Notes: a model not told the origin generated them from the letters alone. Counted from the stretch's first letter, positions 9,325 to 19,092 are shown. The stretch is 64,000 bases of DNA from Pectobacterium zantedeschiae (GCF_004137795.1 NZ_NWTM01000001.1:2779229-2843228); one strand, 5' to 3'. Translations and numbers: made by a program.

Positions 9325-10368
9325 TTACCGACGGCCTTTGCCTGTGCGTGGCGGACGACCCACGGTGGCCTGATACACTTTGAAGCGTCCGGTCTGCGCC
9401 AGTACCTCATGGCTACCAAATGCGGCATCTAACAGTGCCGGATAAGGCAGGAAGGCGTTAGCCACGATGCGTAATTGTCCACCAATCGGTAGATGGGTCA
9501 CCGCACCACGAATCAACATTTCCGCGGCTTGCAGACTGGTCTGTAAGCCGTCGTGGAATGGCGGGTTAGAGACGATCATATCGAAGCGGCCGTTGATATC
9601 TGAATAGACGTTGCTCGCAATCACACTGCCTTCCAGCGCATTCGCCGCTAGCGTAGCTTTGCTGGATTCCACCGCCGCAGCGCTGACATCGCTCAGCGTC
9701 AGGCGGATTTTCGGCGACTGTTTCGCTAATACTGACGCCAACACGCCCGCACCACAGGCGATATCCAGCACTTTGCCTTTCATATGTGGCTCAAACGTAG
9801 ACAGCAGCAGTCGGCTACCCGGATCCAGGTCATCACGGCTGAATACGCCCGGAAGCGTTTTAACGATAACGCCCTCTGTCACATATTCATCCCACCAGTC
9901 GTCCAGCACAAAGCTGGTCTGTTTATCAATTCGTCCGTGGTAAAGCCCGCAGCGACGCGCGCTGTCGATTTTCACCAGCTCAACGAAATCAGACAGCACG
10001 GTTTCAGCACTACGTACACCGCTACGGTTTTCCCCAACAACAAAGATCTCCGCGCCGACGGGCAACAGAGACAGCAGATTACGCAGTTGAAATTCCGCTT
10101 CCTGTTTGCTCTTCGGCCAGTAATAAATCAGCGTGTCGCTATCCGCCACCAGCGCTGCATCCGCGACCAGACCATATTGAGCGTTATCCCCAAGTGGCTT
10201 TGCCATCTGTTGCCAGTGGTGATATTGGTTGCAATGGACACGCACCGATGCCGCCTCAAATTGTGCGGGTAGGGTATCCTGCAAATCACCGGCAAACAGA
10301 ACTCGGCGTGAAAGAAATTCGTCACTATGGCGCAGTATGACTTCACTGGCGGGGGTTAATGCGGACAT
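9325..10368 (-). CDS. rsmC: 16S rRNA (guanine-1207-N2) methyltransferase
   Basis: A 347-residue protein matching RsmC over its whole length (E. coli 343). The N-terminal half is the degenerate methyltransferase-like domain that helps bind rRNA. The C-terminal half is the active SAM-dependent domain with [12 protein letters not shown] (about residues 198-209) and the N6/N2 methylase motif SNPPFHDG. It methylates G1207 of 16S rRNA in the 30S subunit. It is divergent from holD, as in E. coli. Confidence 0.95.
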   Translation of the reverse strand: MSALTPASEVILRHSDEFLSRRVLFAGDLQDTLPAQFEAASVRVHCNQYHHWQQMAKPLGDNAQYGLVADAALVADSDTLIYYWPKSKQEAEFQLRNLLSLLPVGAEIFVVGENRSGVRSAETVLSDFVELVKIDSARRCGLYHGRIDKQTSFVLDDWWDEYVTEGVIVKTLPGVFSRDDLDPGSRLLLSTFEPHMKGKVLDIACGAGVLASVLAKQSPKIRLTLSDVSAAAVESSKATLAANALEGSVIASNVYSDINGRFDMIVSNPPFHDGLQTSLQAAEMLIRGAVTHLPIGGQLRIVANAFLPYPALLDAAFGSHEVLAQTGRFKVYQATVGRPPRTGKGRR

Positions 10369-10527
10369 CAGGCTACGGCTCCTTAATCATTGAGCGGGGG
10401 ATTATATACGCTTCGCCTCCGAAGTTGCAGAGCGGAGAGGAAATAACCGCACCGACATTGGCGCAGCCTAACGGGGTTTGTTAGCATAGGCACGAATCAT
10501 TTTTTCGCACGCCAGACAGGATAACGC

Positions 10528-10959
10528 ATGGAATCAAGACGTGACAGGCTGCTACAGCAACTGGGGATTACGCAGTGGACACTGCGTCGCCCGACGGTGC
10601 TGCAAGGAGAAATCGCCGTCAGTCTGCCCGAACAGGTGCGTCTGGTGATCGTCTCAGCCGAACCGCTGGCCGATGATGAACAGTTACTGACCGACGTTCT
10701 GCACAGCCTTGCGCTCACTCCCGCGCAAGCCTATCGCCTGACACCGCAGCAGCTAGAAATGCTGCCCGCCGACGCACACTGCCATAGTTGGCGATTGGGT
10801 ATCGCAGAGCCTATTGCGCTACAGGGCGTTCAGCTTTCCAGCCCTCTGCTTTCCGAACTTTATCAAAATGCCGACGCCAAACGGGCGCTGTGGCAACAGA
10901 TCTGTGAACATGAACACGATATCTTCTCTGACGCCAGCCGATCTGGCACAAGCCTTTAA
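10528..10959 (+). CDS. holD: DNA polymerase III psi subunit
   Basis: A 143-residue protein with the HolD pattern: MESRRDRLLQQLGITQW at the start, which binds chi, and the WTLRRPTVLQGE element that follows. Psi bridges the clamp loader to chi and single-strand binding protein at the replication fork. Its 3' end overlaps rimI by 50 bases, a conserved arrangement that couples the two genes. Confidence 0.93.
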   Translation: MESRRDRLLQQLGITQWTLRRPTVLQGEIAVSLPEQVRLVIVSAEPLADDEQLLTDVLHSLALTPAQAYRLTPQQLEMLPADAHCHSWRLGIAEPIALQGVQLSSPLLSELYQNADAKRALWQQICEHEHDIFSDASRSGTSL

Positions 10960-11353
10960 AATTGAACAAGCTAGCCATGCCTTTCCCTGGACGGAAAAAA
11001 CGTTTATCAGCAATCAGGGTGAACGTTATTTCAATCTGAAACTCAGCCATGACGGGAAGCTTGCCGCTTACGCCATCACGCAAGTGGTGCTGGATGAGGC
11101 GACGCTATTCAATATCGCCGTGCATCCTGACCACCAGCGTCAGGGGCTGGGCCGCCAGCTATTGGAACATCTGATCGAAGAGATGGAGCAGCGAAGTATT
11201 GTGACGCTGTGGCTGGAAGTCCGCGAGTCAAACGCACGGGCCATTGCGCTGTATGAAAGCCTCGGATTTAACGAAGTCTCCGTGCGCCGCGACTATTACC
11301 CCGCGGCACAAGGCCGGGAAGACGCAATTCTCATGGCGCTACCACTCGGTTAA
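10910..11353 (+). CDS. rimI: Ribosomal protein bS18 N-alpha-acetyltransferase
   Basis: A 147-residue GNAT enzyme, nearly the same length as E. coli RimI (148). The start MNTISSLTPADLAQAF was chosen by this match; a longer open frame upstream lies within holD. The acetyl-CoA binding motif is HPDHQRQGLGRQLLEHL, and the C-terminal ALYESLGFNEVSVRRDYYP is diagnostic. It acetylates the N-terminal Ala of S18. It overlaps holD by 50 bases and must be translated from inside it. Confidence 0.95.
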   Translation: MNTISSLTPADLAQAFKIEQASHAFPWTEKTFISNQGERYFNLKLSHDGKLAAYAITQVVLDEATLFNIAVHPDHQRQGLGRQLLEHLIEEMEQRSIVTLWLEVRESNARAIALYESLGFNEVSVRRDYYPAAQGREDAILMALPLG

Positions 11354-11369
11354 CCTCTTCGATACTCCC

Positions 11370-11438
11370 AATAATTCGAGTTTCAGGACAAAACGATAAC
11401 GTGTTGAACAACGCACATGCTACTTGACGTATTACGAA
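11370..11438. repeat. Degenerate copy of a palindromic intergenic repeat
   Basis: The left end AATAATTCGAGTTTCAGG and right end GCACATGCTACTTGACGT resemble the ends of the fuller copy at 28470-28587, and the two ends are imperfect inverted repeats of each other. The inside is shorter and different. This looks like the non-coding intergenic palindrome I recall from Pectobacterium, Serratia and relatives; the identification is from memory. Confidence 0.6.
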
Positions 11439-11632
11439 CGTCTGGCACTAGCGACAAATCGGGTGCCATAATGTGCGCTCCGTCCCGCTCTGCCTTTTTT
11501 CCCGACAGAAAAATCCCCGCAACGTGATCGATATAAATAAAACCTCGTTTCTTTTTTATCACAATAAGGTTCCATTTCATGTTTCTGATTTGCAGGCATG
11601 GCATGGTTTACCCGTTATCTACGAGGAATAAT

Positions 11633-12112
11633 ATGAAAAAATATACTCTGGCTACGACGCTCCTGTGCGGCTTATTCTCTCTTTCCGCTTACGCGGTACA
11701 AATAACGGCGGTTACGGCCTCCGCTTATGATTCAGACAAGGGCCACAAGCCTGCCAATATTGCCGACGGTGACGTAAAAACGCGCTGGGCAGCAAATGGG
11801 GAGAGCTGGGTTCAGTTAGAACTGGATAAAGAACAATCAGTTGAAAACTTTGTCCTGGTTCCTTTCAAAGCGGACGAACGCAAGCTGAAGTTCTCCGTTT
11901 CTTACTCCACCGATGGTAAAACCTGGAAAAAACTGGCAGACAATCTGGTCACCTCCAGCAATGCCAAAGACGGTGAAAAATTCACCTTTACTGCCGTTAA
12001 AGCAAAATTCTTCAAGCTGGATACGTTTGGCACCGATGTGAACAAATGGAGCGCCATCAACGAGATCAGCTTTAACAGCGCTGCGCAGGTTCCTGCTCAG
12101 GCGATTAAGTAA
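11633..12112 (+). CDS. Secreted discoidin (F5/8 type C)-like protein
   Basis: A 159-residue protein with a clear signal peptide: MKKYTLATTLLCGLFSLSAYA, cut after AYA. The mature part is one discoidin/CBM32-like beta-sandwich, shown by ASAYDSDKGHKPANIADGD, TRWAANGESWVQLELDKE, the strand YSTDGKTWKKLAD, and a final VNKWSAINEI strand. Such domains bind sugars or other surfaces; here nothing else is attached, so it is a stand-alone exported binding protein. I chose the ATG at 11633 behind AGGAAT rather than the longer frame at 11579. It is followed by a hairpin and then the iron-signalling operon. The ligand is unknown. Confidence 0.75.
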   Translation: MKKYTLATTLLCGLFSLSAYAVQITAVTASAYDSDKGHKPANIADGDVKTRWAANGESWVQLELDKEQSVENFVLVPFKADERKLKFSVSYSTDGKTWKKLADNLVTSSNAKDGEKFTFTAVKAKFFKLDTFGTDVNKWSAINEISFNSAAQVPAQAIK

Positions 12113-12163
12113 CGTATTGGGATGGTCTGCACTTAGGCCGGTCCATGCAGATTTCGTTGGACA

Positions 12164-12196
12164 GCACCACACCGCAGCGACTAATGGGTGTGGTGC
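12164..12196 (+). terminator. Hairpin after the discoidin-like gene
   Basis: GCACCACACC pairs with GGTGTGGTGC around a 13-base loop, 52 bases beyond the stop. The tail after it is only weakly T-rich, so an intrinsic terminator of moderate quality. Confidence 0.55.
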
Positions 12197-12266
12197 ATTC
12201 TAGCCTTGCAGCCCACAGTACCCTCACCTCGCCCCTCAAGATCGTTACCCACATTTTCCTTAGCGT

Positions 12267-12285
12267 TGAAATAAAAATCATTCTC
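12267..12285 (+). promoter_or_regulatory. Candidate Fur box upstream of the sigma gene
   Basis: TGAAATAAAAATCATTCTC: the core ATAAAAATCATTCTC matches the second part of the Fur consensus at 11 of 15 positions. It sits 55 bases before the FecI-type start, where iron control of such operons is normally placed. Confidence 0.55.
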
Positions 12286-12339
12286 AACTAAGATGCGCCT
12301 GAAATTTGACCTCCTATTGCTCCGTTTCAGGCACCAGAT

Positions 12340-12882
12340 ATGTCATCAGCCAATATTGATACCTCAGCAGATATGCACCAGCTCTATTGTCAGCATCACG
12401 GCTGGTTGCAGGGGCTATTGCGTAAGCGGCTGGGGAATCTGTGTGATGCGGCCGATCTGGCGCAGGATGTGTTTTTACGACTGCTGCTGAAACCGCGTCA
12501 GTTCGACAGCCACGCCGGTGCACGGGCTTATCTGAGCGTAATGGCGCAAGGTATGTGTGTCGATCTCTGGCGCAAGCGGGAGATTGAGCGAGTCTGGCTC
12601 ACTTCGCTGGCCGAACAGCCGGAGCCGGTTGCCCTGTCGGCGGAAGATAGCAATATCATTCTCGAAACCCTGTATCAAGTCGATGCGATGCTGCGAGCGC
12701 TGCCAGAGAAGGTACGTGTCGCCTTTATCATGGCGCAGGTTCAAGGCCGACCTTATCGGGACATTGCCGAGGCGCTGGGCGTTTCCGAACGCATGGTGAA
12801 AAAATATATGGCGCAGGCCATGCTGCACTGCGTGCTGCTAGAGGCAGAAATAGACGCGGACGGTCAGGCCACTCAGTCATGA
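12340..12882 (+). CDS. FecI-type ECF sigma factor
   Basis: A 180-residue extracytoplasmic sigma factor of the iron-starvation group. Region 2 contains DAADLAQDVFLRLLLKP and the -10 binding VMAQGMCVDLWRKREIER; region 4 contains LPEKVRVAFIMAQVQG and the helix-turn-helix YRDIAEALGVSERMVKKYM. It directs RNA polymerase to the receptor gene when the receptor signals substrate binding. It overlaps the FecR-type gene by 4 bases (ATGA), so the two are coupled. A Fur-like site lies upstream. Confidence 0.9.
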   Translation: MSSANIDTSADMHQLYCQHHGWLQGLLRKRLGNLCDAADLAQDVFLRLLLKPRQFDSHAGARAYLSVMAQGMCVDLWRKREIERVWLTSLAEQPEPVALSAEDSNIILETLYQVDAMLRALPEKVRVAFIMAQVQGRPYRDIAEALGVSERMVKKYMAQAMLHCVLLEAEIDADGQATQS

Positions 12883-13841
12883 ATAAACCCAGTTTTATTG
12901 CCTTGCAGCAGGCATCGCAATGGTACGCCCAACTGTGCGATCGGGAACCTGGCGATGAGCACTACCACCACTGGCAGCGCTGGATGGAGGAAAGCGAAGA
13001 GCATCGCCATGCCTGGGAATACGTACAAATGGTCAGCCAGCGTTTCCAACCATTGCGCGGCGACGGTCAGCAGCCCGCACTGAACACGTTACTGCACAAA
13101 CCTGAACCCATTACCCGCCGTCGCGCACTCAAGCTCGCCGCCCTACTCAGCACCGGTTCCTTACTTTCCTGGCTAACGTACCACCATACGCCGTTAAAAG
13201 GCTCGCTGCTGGCGATGACGGCCGATCATCACAGTGCAGTAGGGGAAATCAAATCACTCACGTTGCCAGACAACACCCGTCTGTGGCTGAACACAGCCAG
13301 CGCCATTGATATTCGCTACAGCGATCGGCGTCGGGAAATCGCGCTGCTGGCAGGCGATATTCTGATTGATACCGCCGCCGACGCCCGCCCTTTCTTTGTG
13401 ACCACGGCACAAGGGCGCTTGCAGGCGCTGGGCACGCGATTCAGCGTCGCGCAGGAGTCAGATACCACAACGCTGGCTGTTTACCAACATGCTGTCGATG
13501 TCAGCGCCACATACGCCTCCACCGCACGTCGGGTTAATGCGGGCTATCACCTGCGTTTTAACGCAAACGGTCAGGGCGATATCTTGCCCAACCAGCAGAA
13601 CGATGCCGACTGGTCACACGGCATGTTACAGGCGGACAACATGCCGCTGGGAGAACTCGTAGCCCAGCTGTCGCGCTATCGCCACGGCTATCTGGCGTGT
13701 CAACCTGCTATCGCTGATTTACGTGTGATGGGCACCTTCCCGTTAACCGATACCGACATGGCGCTAAACATGCTGGCGCAGGCCTTCCCGGTCCGCATCC
13801 ATCAACGTTTTCCGTGGTGGGTAACCGTCGAACCACGCTGA
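12879..13841 (+). CDS. FecR-type membrane anti-sigma/sigma regulator
   Basis: A 320-residue protein with the full FecR layout: an N-terminal cytoplasmic DUF4880 part (FIALQQASQWYAQLCDRE, then HHWQRWMEESEEHRHAWEYV), one membrane segment near residues 87-102, the periplasmic FecR domain (about 125-230, with LPDNTRLWLNTASAIDIRY), and a C-terminal STN-like part (MPLGELVAQLSRYRHGYLAC). It holds the sigma factor inactive and passes on the signal from the TonB receptor. It follows the sigma gene with a 4-base overlap and precedes the receptor by 144 bases. Confidence 0.9.
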   Translation: MNKPSFIALQQASQWYAQLCDREPGDEHYHHWQRWMEESEEHRHAWEYVQMVSQRFQPLRGDGQQPALNTLLHKPEPITRRRALKLAALLSTGSLLSWLTYHHTPLKGSLLAMTADHHSAVGEIKSLTLPDNTRLWLNTASAIDIRYSDRRREIALLAGDILIDTAADARPFFVTTAQGRLQALGTRFSVAQESDTTTLAVYQHAVDVSATYASTARRVNAGYHLRFNANGQGDILPNQQNDADWSHGMLQADNMPLGELVAQLSRYRHGYLACQPAIADLRVMGTFPLTDTDMALNMLAQAFPVRIHQRFPWWVTVEPR

Positions 13842-13985
13842 TGTCGTTCTCATACCAGTCACCTTTTTAGAACGCTTTTTGGGATAAAGACAAAAAATTT
13901 TCTCTTTTGAGTTCCCCTTTTTCCACTGTCGTTCGATTCACAGTAAAACCACCAATTTTTACTCTGGGTCAGAAGGCGAATTTTC

Positions 13986-16481
13986 ATGGCATTGATTCCA
14001 TTTTTCTCTACACAGCGCACACCTTCCAAACTGGCAATTGCCGTTCATCTGTTGCTGTGCGGCGCACCGCTGTTCGTACACTCCACCGCAACGGCAGCAG
14101 AAACGACCACAGCTGCGGCAACCAAAACGTATTCCATCCCTGCCGGACCGCTTAATCAGCAACTCAACCAGTTTGCCGCCCAGTCGGGCGTTTATCTGGT
14201 CGGCGATGCACAGTTGGCAACAGGAAAAACCGGGCAGTCCCTAAAAGGGAATTACAGCGTGGATGATGGGTTTTCAGCGCTGCTAGCTGGAAGTGGGCTT
14301 CAGGTGATTCCGCAGCCTAATAGCGTCTGGCGCTTACAGAGAATACCGCAAGGGGATGAAATGCTGGTCGTAGCGGGCGTCAACCGCAACGGCGTGACCG
14401 AGGGCACACAGTCCTACACCACTCGCAGCATGAACACCGCAACACAGTTGAATTTGTCACCGCGAGAAACACCGCAATCAGTGAGTGTCGTGACGCGCCA
14501 GCGCATGGACGATCAGAATATGACCTCACTGGACGAGGCCATGAAGCAAACCACTGGCGTCAACGTGGTCAATCAGAATAGCTTTCAGGTGAAATACGAA
14601 TCGCGCGCGTTCGCGATGGATAACATCAAAGAAGATGGCGTCAACCAGTCGTCGCAAAATAGCGTAATGAACGCCTCCCAATCGACCAGTGAATCACCCG
14701 ATCTGGCGATTTACGATCGCGTCGAAGTTCTGCGCGGTGCTTCCGGCCTAACACAAGGCAGTGGCGAACCCGGCGGCACCGTCAATCTGGTACGTAAAAA
14801 ACCAACCTATGAATTTCAGGCGTCTGCCAGTGCAGGGATCGGTAGTTGGGACAATTACCGTAGCGAGATAGATATTTCTGGTCCACTCAATGACGATGCC
14901 AGTCTGCGTGGCCGTCTGGTCAGCGTATACCAGGACAAACAGAGTTTTACGGATTATGTCGGCAGCGAACGTAAGGTGCTGTTCGGGACACTGGCTTGGG
15001 ATATCACACCCGACACTACCGTGACAACCGGAATAAACTGGCAGAAAACCGATGTAGTGCCCGATCTTTATGGCGTTCCTTTCGGCACCGATAAAAGCAA
15101 CTTACACCTCCCGCGTTCAACGTTTCTGGGGGCGAGTTGGAACCGAATTAATTTTGAAAGGATTAATCCATTTGCTGAATTCGAGCATCGCTTTACCAAC
15201 GACTGGACACTGAAAAGTGCGCTCAGCTACACACGAGCCACGTCTAAAGAACGCTATATCGGTATTATGAACGGCACGGCAGGCGTCGATCCCGCTACGG
15301 GAGTCAGCCGATTAAACAATGCGCTGCACTATGACAACAAGAGCGATCAATGGGGCTATAACCTCAGTGTAAGTGGTCCGTTTGAGTTATTGGGACGTAG
15401 CCATGAGCTGGTGTTCGGCGGTGATTATCAGAAAGAGAACTTCGACAACGCTATTGGCCGTATTGCTAACACCACCAGTGCCAATATCTATAATTGGAAC
15501 CCCAACTCAGTCGCAGAACCCGATTGGTCGAACCTTAGCCTCTACAGTTCCCGTTATAGAGAACAATATAATATTTATCAGCGCGGACTGTTTACTACCA
15601 CACGCTGGGAGCTGGCCGATGACTGGAAACTCATCCTCGGCGGCCGCTACAGCGCTTATAGCTACGACTACTATTACGATAACCAGCGCAACACCAGCGA
15701 CAAGGAATACAGCAGCCTGCACGTTCGCGATAAATTTGTCCCTTATAGCGGCCTGCTATGGAATTTTGCCGACAATTACACCTGGTATGCCAGCTATGCT
15801 GAAATCTATAAACCGCAGAGTGCACGCGATAAGGACGATAAGCTGCTGCCTGCCATTACTGGCACCAACTATGAAACCGGCGTGAAAGGGGAGTTTTTTG
15901 ACGGCGATCTGAATGCTTCACTGGCACTGTTCCGCATTATTCAGTCCAACCGTGCACGCGCCGAGGCAGACAGTTCCGTTTGCCGAAATTCTAATAGCGG
16001 TTGTTCCAGTGCTGAAGGCAAAGTACGCAGCCAAGGGGTCGAACTGGATGTCACAGGGCAACTGGCTGAAGGCTGGCAGATTCAGACGGGTTATACCCTG
16101 ACTAACAGTAAATATTTGGAAGCATCAGAGAGTGAGAAAGCGGCACAGTTCAGCCCACGCACACCAAAGCATATGTTCAAACTGTACACCTCCTACAATC
16201 TGCCGGGAGTGTTAAACCCATGGACGATTGGTGCAGGCATGACCGCTCAGACGGGTACGCAAACCTATCCAAACCGCGCTTTTGGCCTGTCTCAGGGCGG
16301 CTACACGCTGTTTAACGCCAATGTCCGCTATCAGTACAGCAAAAACCTGAGTTTCAATCTGGTGGGCAATAACCTGACGGATAAAACCTACTTCCTGAAC
16401 CTGAACAACCGCCACCGCAGCGGCTACAACTATTACGGCGACCCGCGTAATTTTATGCTGACCGCGAAGTGGAATTTCTAA
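13986..16481 (+). CDS. TonB-dependent siderophore receptor with signalling domain
   Basis: An 831-residue outer-membrane receptor. The signal peptide ends near AETTTAAA (about residue 38). A secretin/TonB N-terminal signalling domain follows (YSIPAGPLNQQLNQFAAQSG, about 46-120), then the plug with ETPQSVSVVTRQRMDDQNM and YDRVEVLRGASGLTQGSGEP, and a 22-strand barrel ending in the usual aromatic residue (LTAKWNF). It belongs to the FpvA/FhuE hydroxamate-type family; the ligand cannot be named from sequence. The signalling domain should contact the FecR-type protein at 12879, and the sigma factor should act on the promoter in the 13842-13985 gap. No siderophore synthesis genes are near it, so a foreign siderophore is plausible. 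Confidence 0.92.
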   Translation: MALIPFFSTQRTPSKLAIAVHLLLCGAPLFVHSTATAAETTTAAATKTYSIPAGPLNQQLNQFAAQSGVYLVGDAQLATGKTGQSLKGNYSVDDGFSALLAGSGLQVIPQPNSVWRLQRIPQGDEMLVVAGVNRNGVTEGTQSYTTRSMNTATQLNLSPRETPQSVSVVTRQRMDDQNMTSLDEAMKQTTGVNVVNQNSFQVKYESRAFAMDNIKEDGVNQSSQNSVMNASQSTSESPDLAIYDRVEVLRGASGLTQGSGEPGGTVNLVRKKPTYEFQASASAGIGSWDNYRSEIDISGPLNDDASLRGRLVSVYQDKQSFTDYVGSERKVLFGTLAWDITPDTTVTTGINWQKTDVVPDLYGVPFGTDKSNLHLPRSTFLGASWNRINFERINPFAEFEHRFTNDWTLKSALSYTRATSKERYIGIMNGTAGVDPATGVSRLNNALHYDNKSDQWGYNLSVSGPFELLGRSHELVFGGDYQKENFDNAIGRIANTTSANIYNWNPNSVAEPDWSNLSLYSSRYREQYNIYQRGLFTTTRWELADDWKLILGGRYSAYSYDYYYDNQRNTSDKEYSSLHVRDKFVPYSGLLWNFADNYTWYASYAEIYKPQSARDKDDKLLPAITGTNYETGVKGEFFDGDLNASLALFRIIQSNRARAEADSSVCRNSNSGCSSAEGKVRSQGVELDVTGQLAEGWQIQTGYTLTNSKYLEASESEKAAQFSPRTPKHMFKLYTSYNLPGVLNPWTIGAGMTAQTGTQTYPNRAFGLSQGGYTLFNANVRYQYSKNLSFNLVGNNLTDKTYFLNLNNRHRSGYNYYGDPRNFMLTAKWNF

Positions 16482-16489
16482 GCGCACTC

Positions 16490-16513
16490 GCCTGCCAGCG
16501 TCTGCTGGCAGGC
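16490..16513 (+). terminator. Hairpin between receptor and ABC genes
   Basis: A perfect 10-bp stem, GCCTGCCAGC / GCTGGCAGGC, with a 4-base loop starting 9 bases after the receptor stop. There is no U tract, so it more likely protects the receptor mRNA or reduces read-through into the ABC gene than fully terminates. Confidence 0.5.
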
Positions 16514-16529
16514 TATCGCTCAACCGATT

Positions 16530-18278
16530 ATGCAAACGCTTAAACGCTTTTATTCGCTGGTCGCGCCTTTCTGGCTGACCACGCGAGCAGCGCTGCTCTG
16601 GCTGCTACTGTTACTGATTATGAGCCTGACACTCTCCGTCGTGTGGATCAGCGTGCAATACAATAACTGGAGCCGGGATTTTTACGACGCGCTAGCCGAC
16701 TACTTTCAGCACGCGTCAATCTACGATATGGCTGTACGCTATCTGGCTTATACGCTGCTGTTCGTGCTGGTGATCATCTGCGGAAACTGGTTCAAAAAAC
16801 AGCTGATTATCCGCTGGCGCGATACCATGACACGCCAGTATGAACAAGATTGGCTGCGCAATCACGCGCACTACCAGCTCAATTCAGGGCTGGATAATCC
16901 CGACCAGCGTATTGCAGAAGATATTCGTCTACTGATCGAACAAAGCCTCGAACTCCTGCTCTCTTTACTCAAGAATATCGCCCGCTTTTTCTCTTTCATC
17001 GCCATTCTCTGGCAGCTTTCCGGCGTCCATACCTTCATGCTGGGCGGCTACACCATCACGATACACGGCTATCTGGTATGGATTGCTCTGGCTTATGCAG
17101 CATTAGCCAGCGTTGCGACACACCTATTGGGGCACCGCCTGCACAAGCTGAATATTGAACGCCAGCGTACAGAAGCCGACTACCGCGCCACGCTGCTGCG
17201 AGTACGGGATAATAGCGAGCAAATCGCGTTTTATCAGGGCAGCGACGCCGAGCAGCAGCGAATGCGGCAACACTTCTTACCCATCGTGCAAAATTGGCAG
17301 CGCTTAATGGCGCGGGAATTCCGACTGGAGAGTTTTACCACCAGCTATTTTCGTTTCAGCCTGATCATCCCCGTTTTCGCTACCCTGCCGCTGTTTCTCG
17401 CCCGTCAGGTTAGCCTTGGAGCGATTATGCAGGCGCGATCCGCCTTCGGCTATGTGCTGGATGCCTTTGGCTGGTTTATCGATGCGTATCGTCAGCTAGT
17501 TCAGTGGTCTTCAACGATTGAACGGCTGTGGGAATTCCAGCACCGCTTACAGCAATTACCGACGCCAGACGCACCGCACCATGAAGGGCAAGTTCTGCAT
17601 ATCAACGAATTATCTGTAGCGCGCCCTAATGGTTCAGCCTATTTCGCCCCGCTCACGCTCACGCTACAGGCTGGCGAGTGGGCCGTGCTCAGCGCAGCTA
17701 GCGGCAGTGGGAAAACCACCCTGCTGCGGGCGCTGGCGGGGCTGTGGCCTGAATCGCAAGGAGAGTGGCATTTTCCGGTGGGTCGAGCGTTATTCTTGCC
17801 GCAAAAGGCCTATTTACCGCAGGATACGTTGCGTCAGGTATTGTGTTACCCGCAAGCGCAGCTAGCCGATCACTCACAGCTATCCACCGTGTTGGAACAA
17901 ACCGGACTCGCCTCACTGATTCCGCGTTTGGATGACAAGGCGAACTGGAGCCGAGAGCTGTCTGGTGGCGAACAACAGCGTTTGTCACTCGCGCGTGCGC
18001 TGCTACTGCGCCCAACATTACTTTGTCTGGATGAAGCCACCAGCCAGCTCGATGATGCGGCGGCACTTCAGTTATTGGAGCAAATCAGGATAGCGCTGCC
18101 ACAAACCATCGTACTGGCAGTCAGCCATCAGCCTGCCGTGCTGGCTTGCTTCACACATCAGATACGGTTGACACCACTCGCTCCAGAGGAGAAAGAGGAA
18201 GCAGAGAGTCACGCGATCGCTCTTGCGGTTACATCACCAGAGACGAATATCCAGCAGGCTTCTTACGAAAGGATGTGA
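16530..18278 (+). CDS. SbmA/YddA-type ABC transporter (permease-ATPase fusion)
   Basis: A 582-residue half-transporter. The N-terminal membrane domain (about residues 1-320, six segments) matches the SbmA/BacA/YddA family: NNWSRDFYDALADYF, then WRDTMTRQYEQDWLRNHAHYQL. The nucleotide-binding domain (about 350-560) has Walker A as SGSGKTTLL, signature LSGGEQQRLSLARALL, and Walker B LCLDEATSQLDD. It is probably a homodimer in the inner membrane. It lies 48 bases behind the TonB receptor, so I infer a role in handling the same siderophore, such as import through the inner membrane or export of the iron-free ligand. Direction and substrate are not visible. Confidence 0.88.
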   Translation: MQTLKRFYSLVAPFWLTTRAALLWLLLLLIMSLTLSVVWISVQYNNWSRDFYDALADYFQHASIYDMAVRYLAYTLLFVLVIICGNWFKKQLIIRWRDTMTRQYEQDWLRNHAHYQLNSGLDNPDQRIAEDIRLLIEQSLELLLSLLKNIARFFSFIAILWQLSGVHTFMLGGYTITIHGYLVWIALAYAALASVATHLLGHRLHKLNIERQRTEADYRATLLRVRDNSEQIAFYQGSDAEQQRMRQHFLPIVQNWQRLMAREFRLESFTTSYFRFSLIIPVFATLPLFLARQVSLGAIMQARSAFGYVLDAFGWFIDAYRQLVQWSSTIERLWEFQHRLQQLPTPDAPHHEGQVLHINELSVARPNGSAYFAPLTLTLQAGEWAVLSAASGSGKTTLLRALAGLWPESQGEWHFPVGRALFLPQKAYLPQDTLRQVLCYPQAQLADHSQLSTVLEQTGLASLIPRLDDKANWSRELSGGEQQRLSLARALLLRPTLLCLDEATSQLDDAAALQLLEQIRIALPQTIVLAVSHQPAVLACFTHQIRLTPLAPEEKEEAESHAIALAVTSPETNIQQASYERM

Positions 18279-18295
18279 AGGGACAACAGGAAAAT

Positions 18296-18322
18296 ACAGC
18301 CCGGAGCGCATGTCCGGGCTGT
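18296..18322 (-). terminator. Terminator after deoD
   Basis: A perfect 10-bp stem (ACAGCCCGGA / TCCGGGCTGT) with a short T-rich tail on the minus strand, 7 bases beyond the deoD stop. It probably also serves the convergent ABC gene. Confidence 0.75.
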
Positions 18323-18329
18323 GATGGTG

Positions 18330-19049
18330 TTACTCGTTATCGCCCAGTAGAACGGACTCCAGCGCGATCTCGATCATCTCATTGAACGTGTTTTGACGCT
18401 CTTCTGACGTGGTCTGCGCACCAGTACGAATGTGGTCAGAAACGGTACAGATTGCCAGCGCTTTCGCACCGAACTCAGCCGCTACGCCGTAGATACCCGC
18501 CGCTTCCATTTCTACACCCAGGATGCCGTATTTTTCCATCACATCGAACATCTGCGGGTCTGGCGTATAGAACAGATCGGCAGAGAAGATGTTACCTACG
18601 CGTACAGAAACATCGCGTGCTTTAGCCGCATCAACGGCATTACGCACCATGTCGAAATCGGCAATCGCCGCATAGTCGTGATCTTTGAAGCGCATACGGT
18701 TCACTTTGGAATCCGTACAGGCGCCCATACCGATCACCACATCGCGCAATTTAACATCTTCACGTACCGCACCACAGGAACCCACACGGATGATCTTCTT
18801 CACGCCGAATTCGGTGATCAGTTCTTTCGCATAGATCGAGCAGGATGGGATCCCCATACCGTGACCCATGACCGAAATTTTACGGCCTTTATACGTGCCA
18901 GTGAAACCCAGCATGCCACGCACGTTGTTCACTTCGCGGGCATTTTCCAGAAAGGTTTCTGCAATGAACTTAGCACGCAGCGGGTCGCCCGGCATCAGTA
19001 CAACGTCAGCGAAATCACCCATTTCTGCATTAATATGTGGCGTAGCCAT
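18330..19049 (-). CDS. deoD: Purine nucleoside phosphorylase
   Basis: A 239-residue protein of the hexameric bacterial PNP type, the same length as E. coli DeoD. It splits purine (deoxy)ribonucleosides with phosphate. Diagnostic stretches are [20 protein letters not shown] at the start, [12 protein letters not shown], the phosphate-site RVGSCGAV, and the catalytic Asp in TVSDHIRTG. It is last in the deoCABD operon. Confidence 0.97.
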   Translation of the reverse strand: MATPHINAEMGDFADVVLMPGDPLRAKFIAETFLENAREVNNVRGMLGFTGTYKGRKISVMGHGMGIPSCSIYAKELITEFGVKKIIRVGSCGAVREDVKLRDVVIGMGACTDSKVNRMRFKDHDYAAIADFDMVRNAVDAAKARDVSVRVGNIFSADLFYTPDPQMFDVMEKYGILGVEMEAAGIYGVAAEFGAKALAICTVSDHIRTGAQTTSEERQNTFNEMIEIALESVLLGDNE

Positions 19050-19092
19050 GCGTTTATTCCTTAATTAATCAAGTTTCACTAAAACGGTGTTT

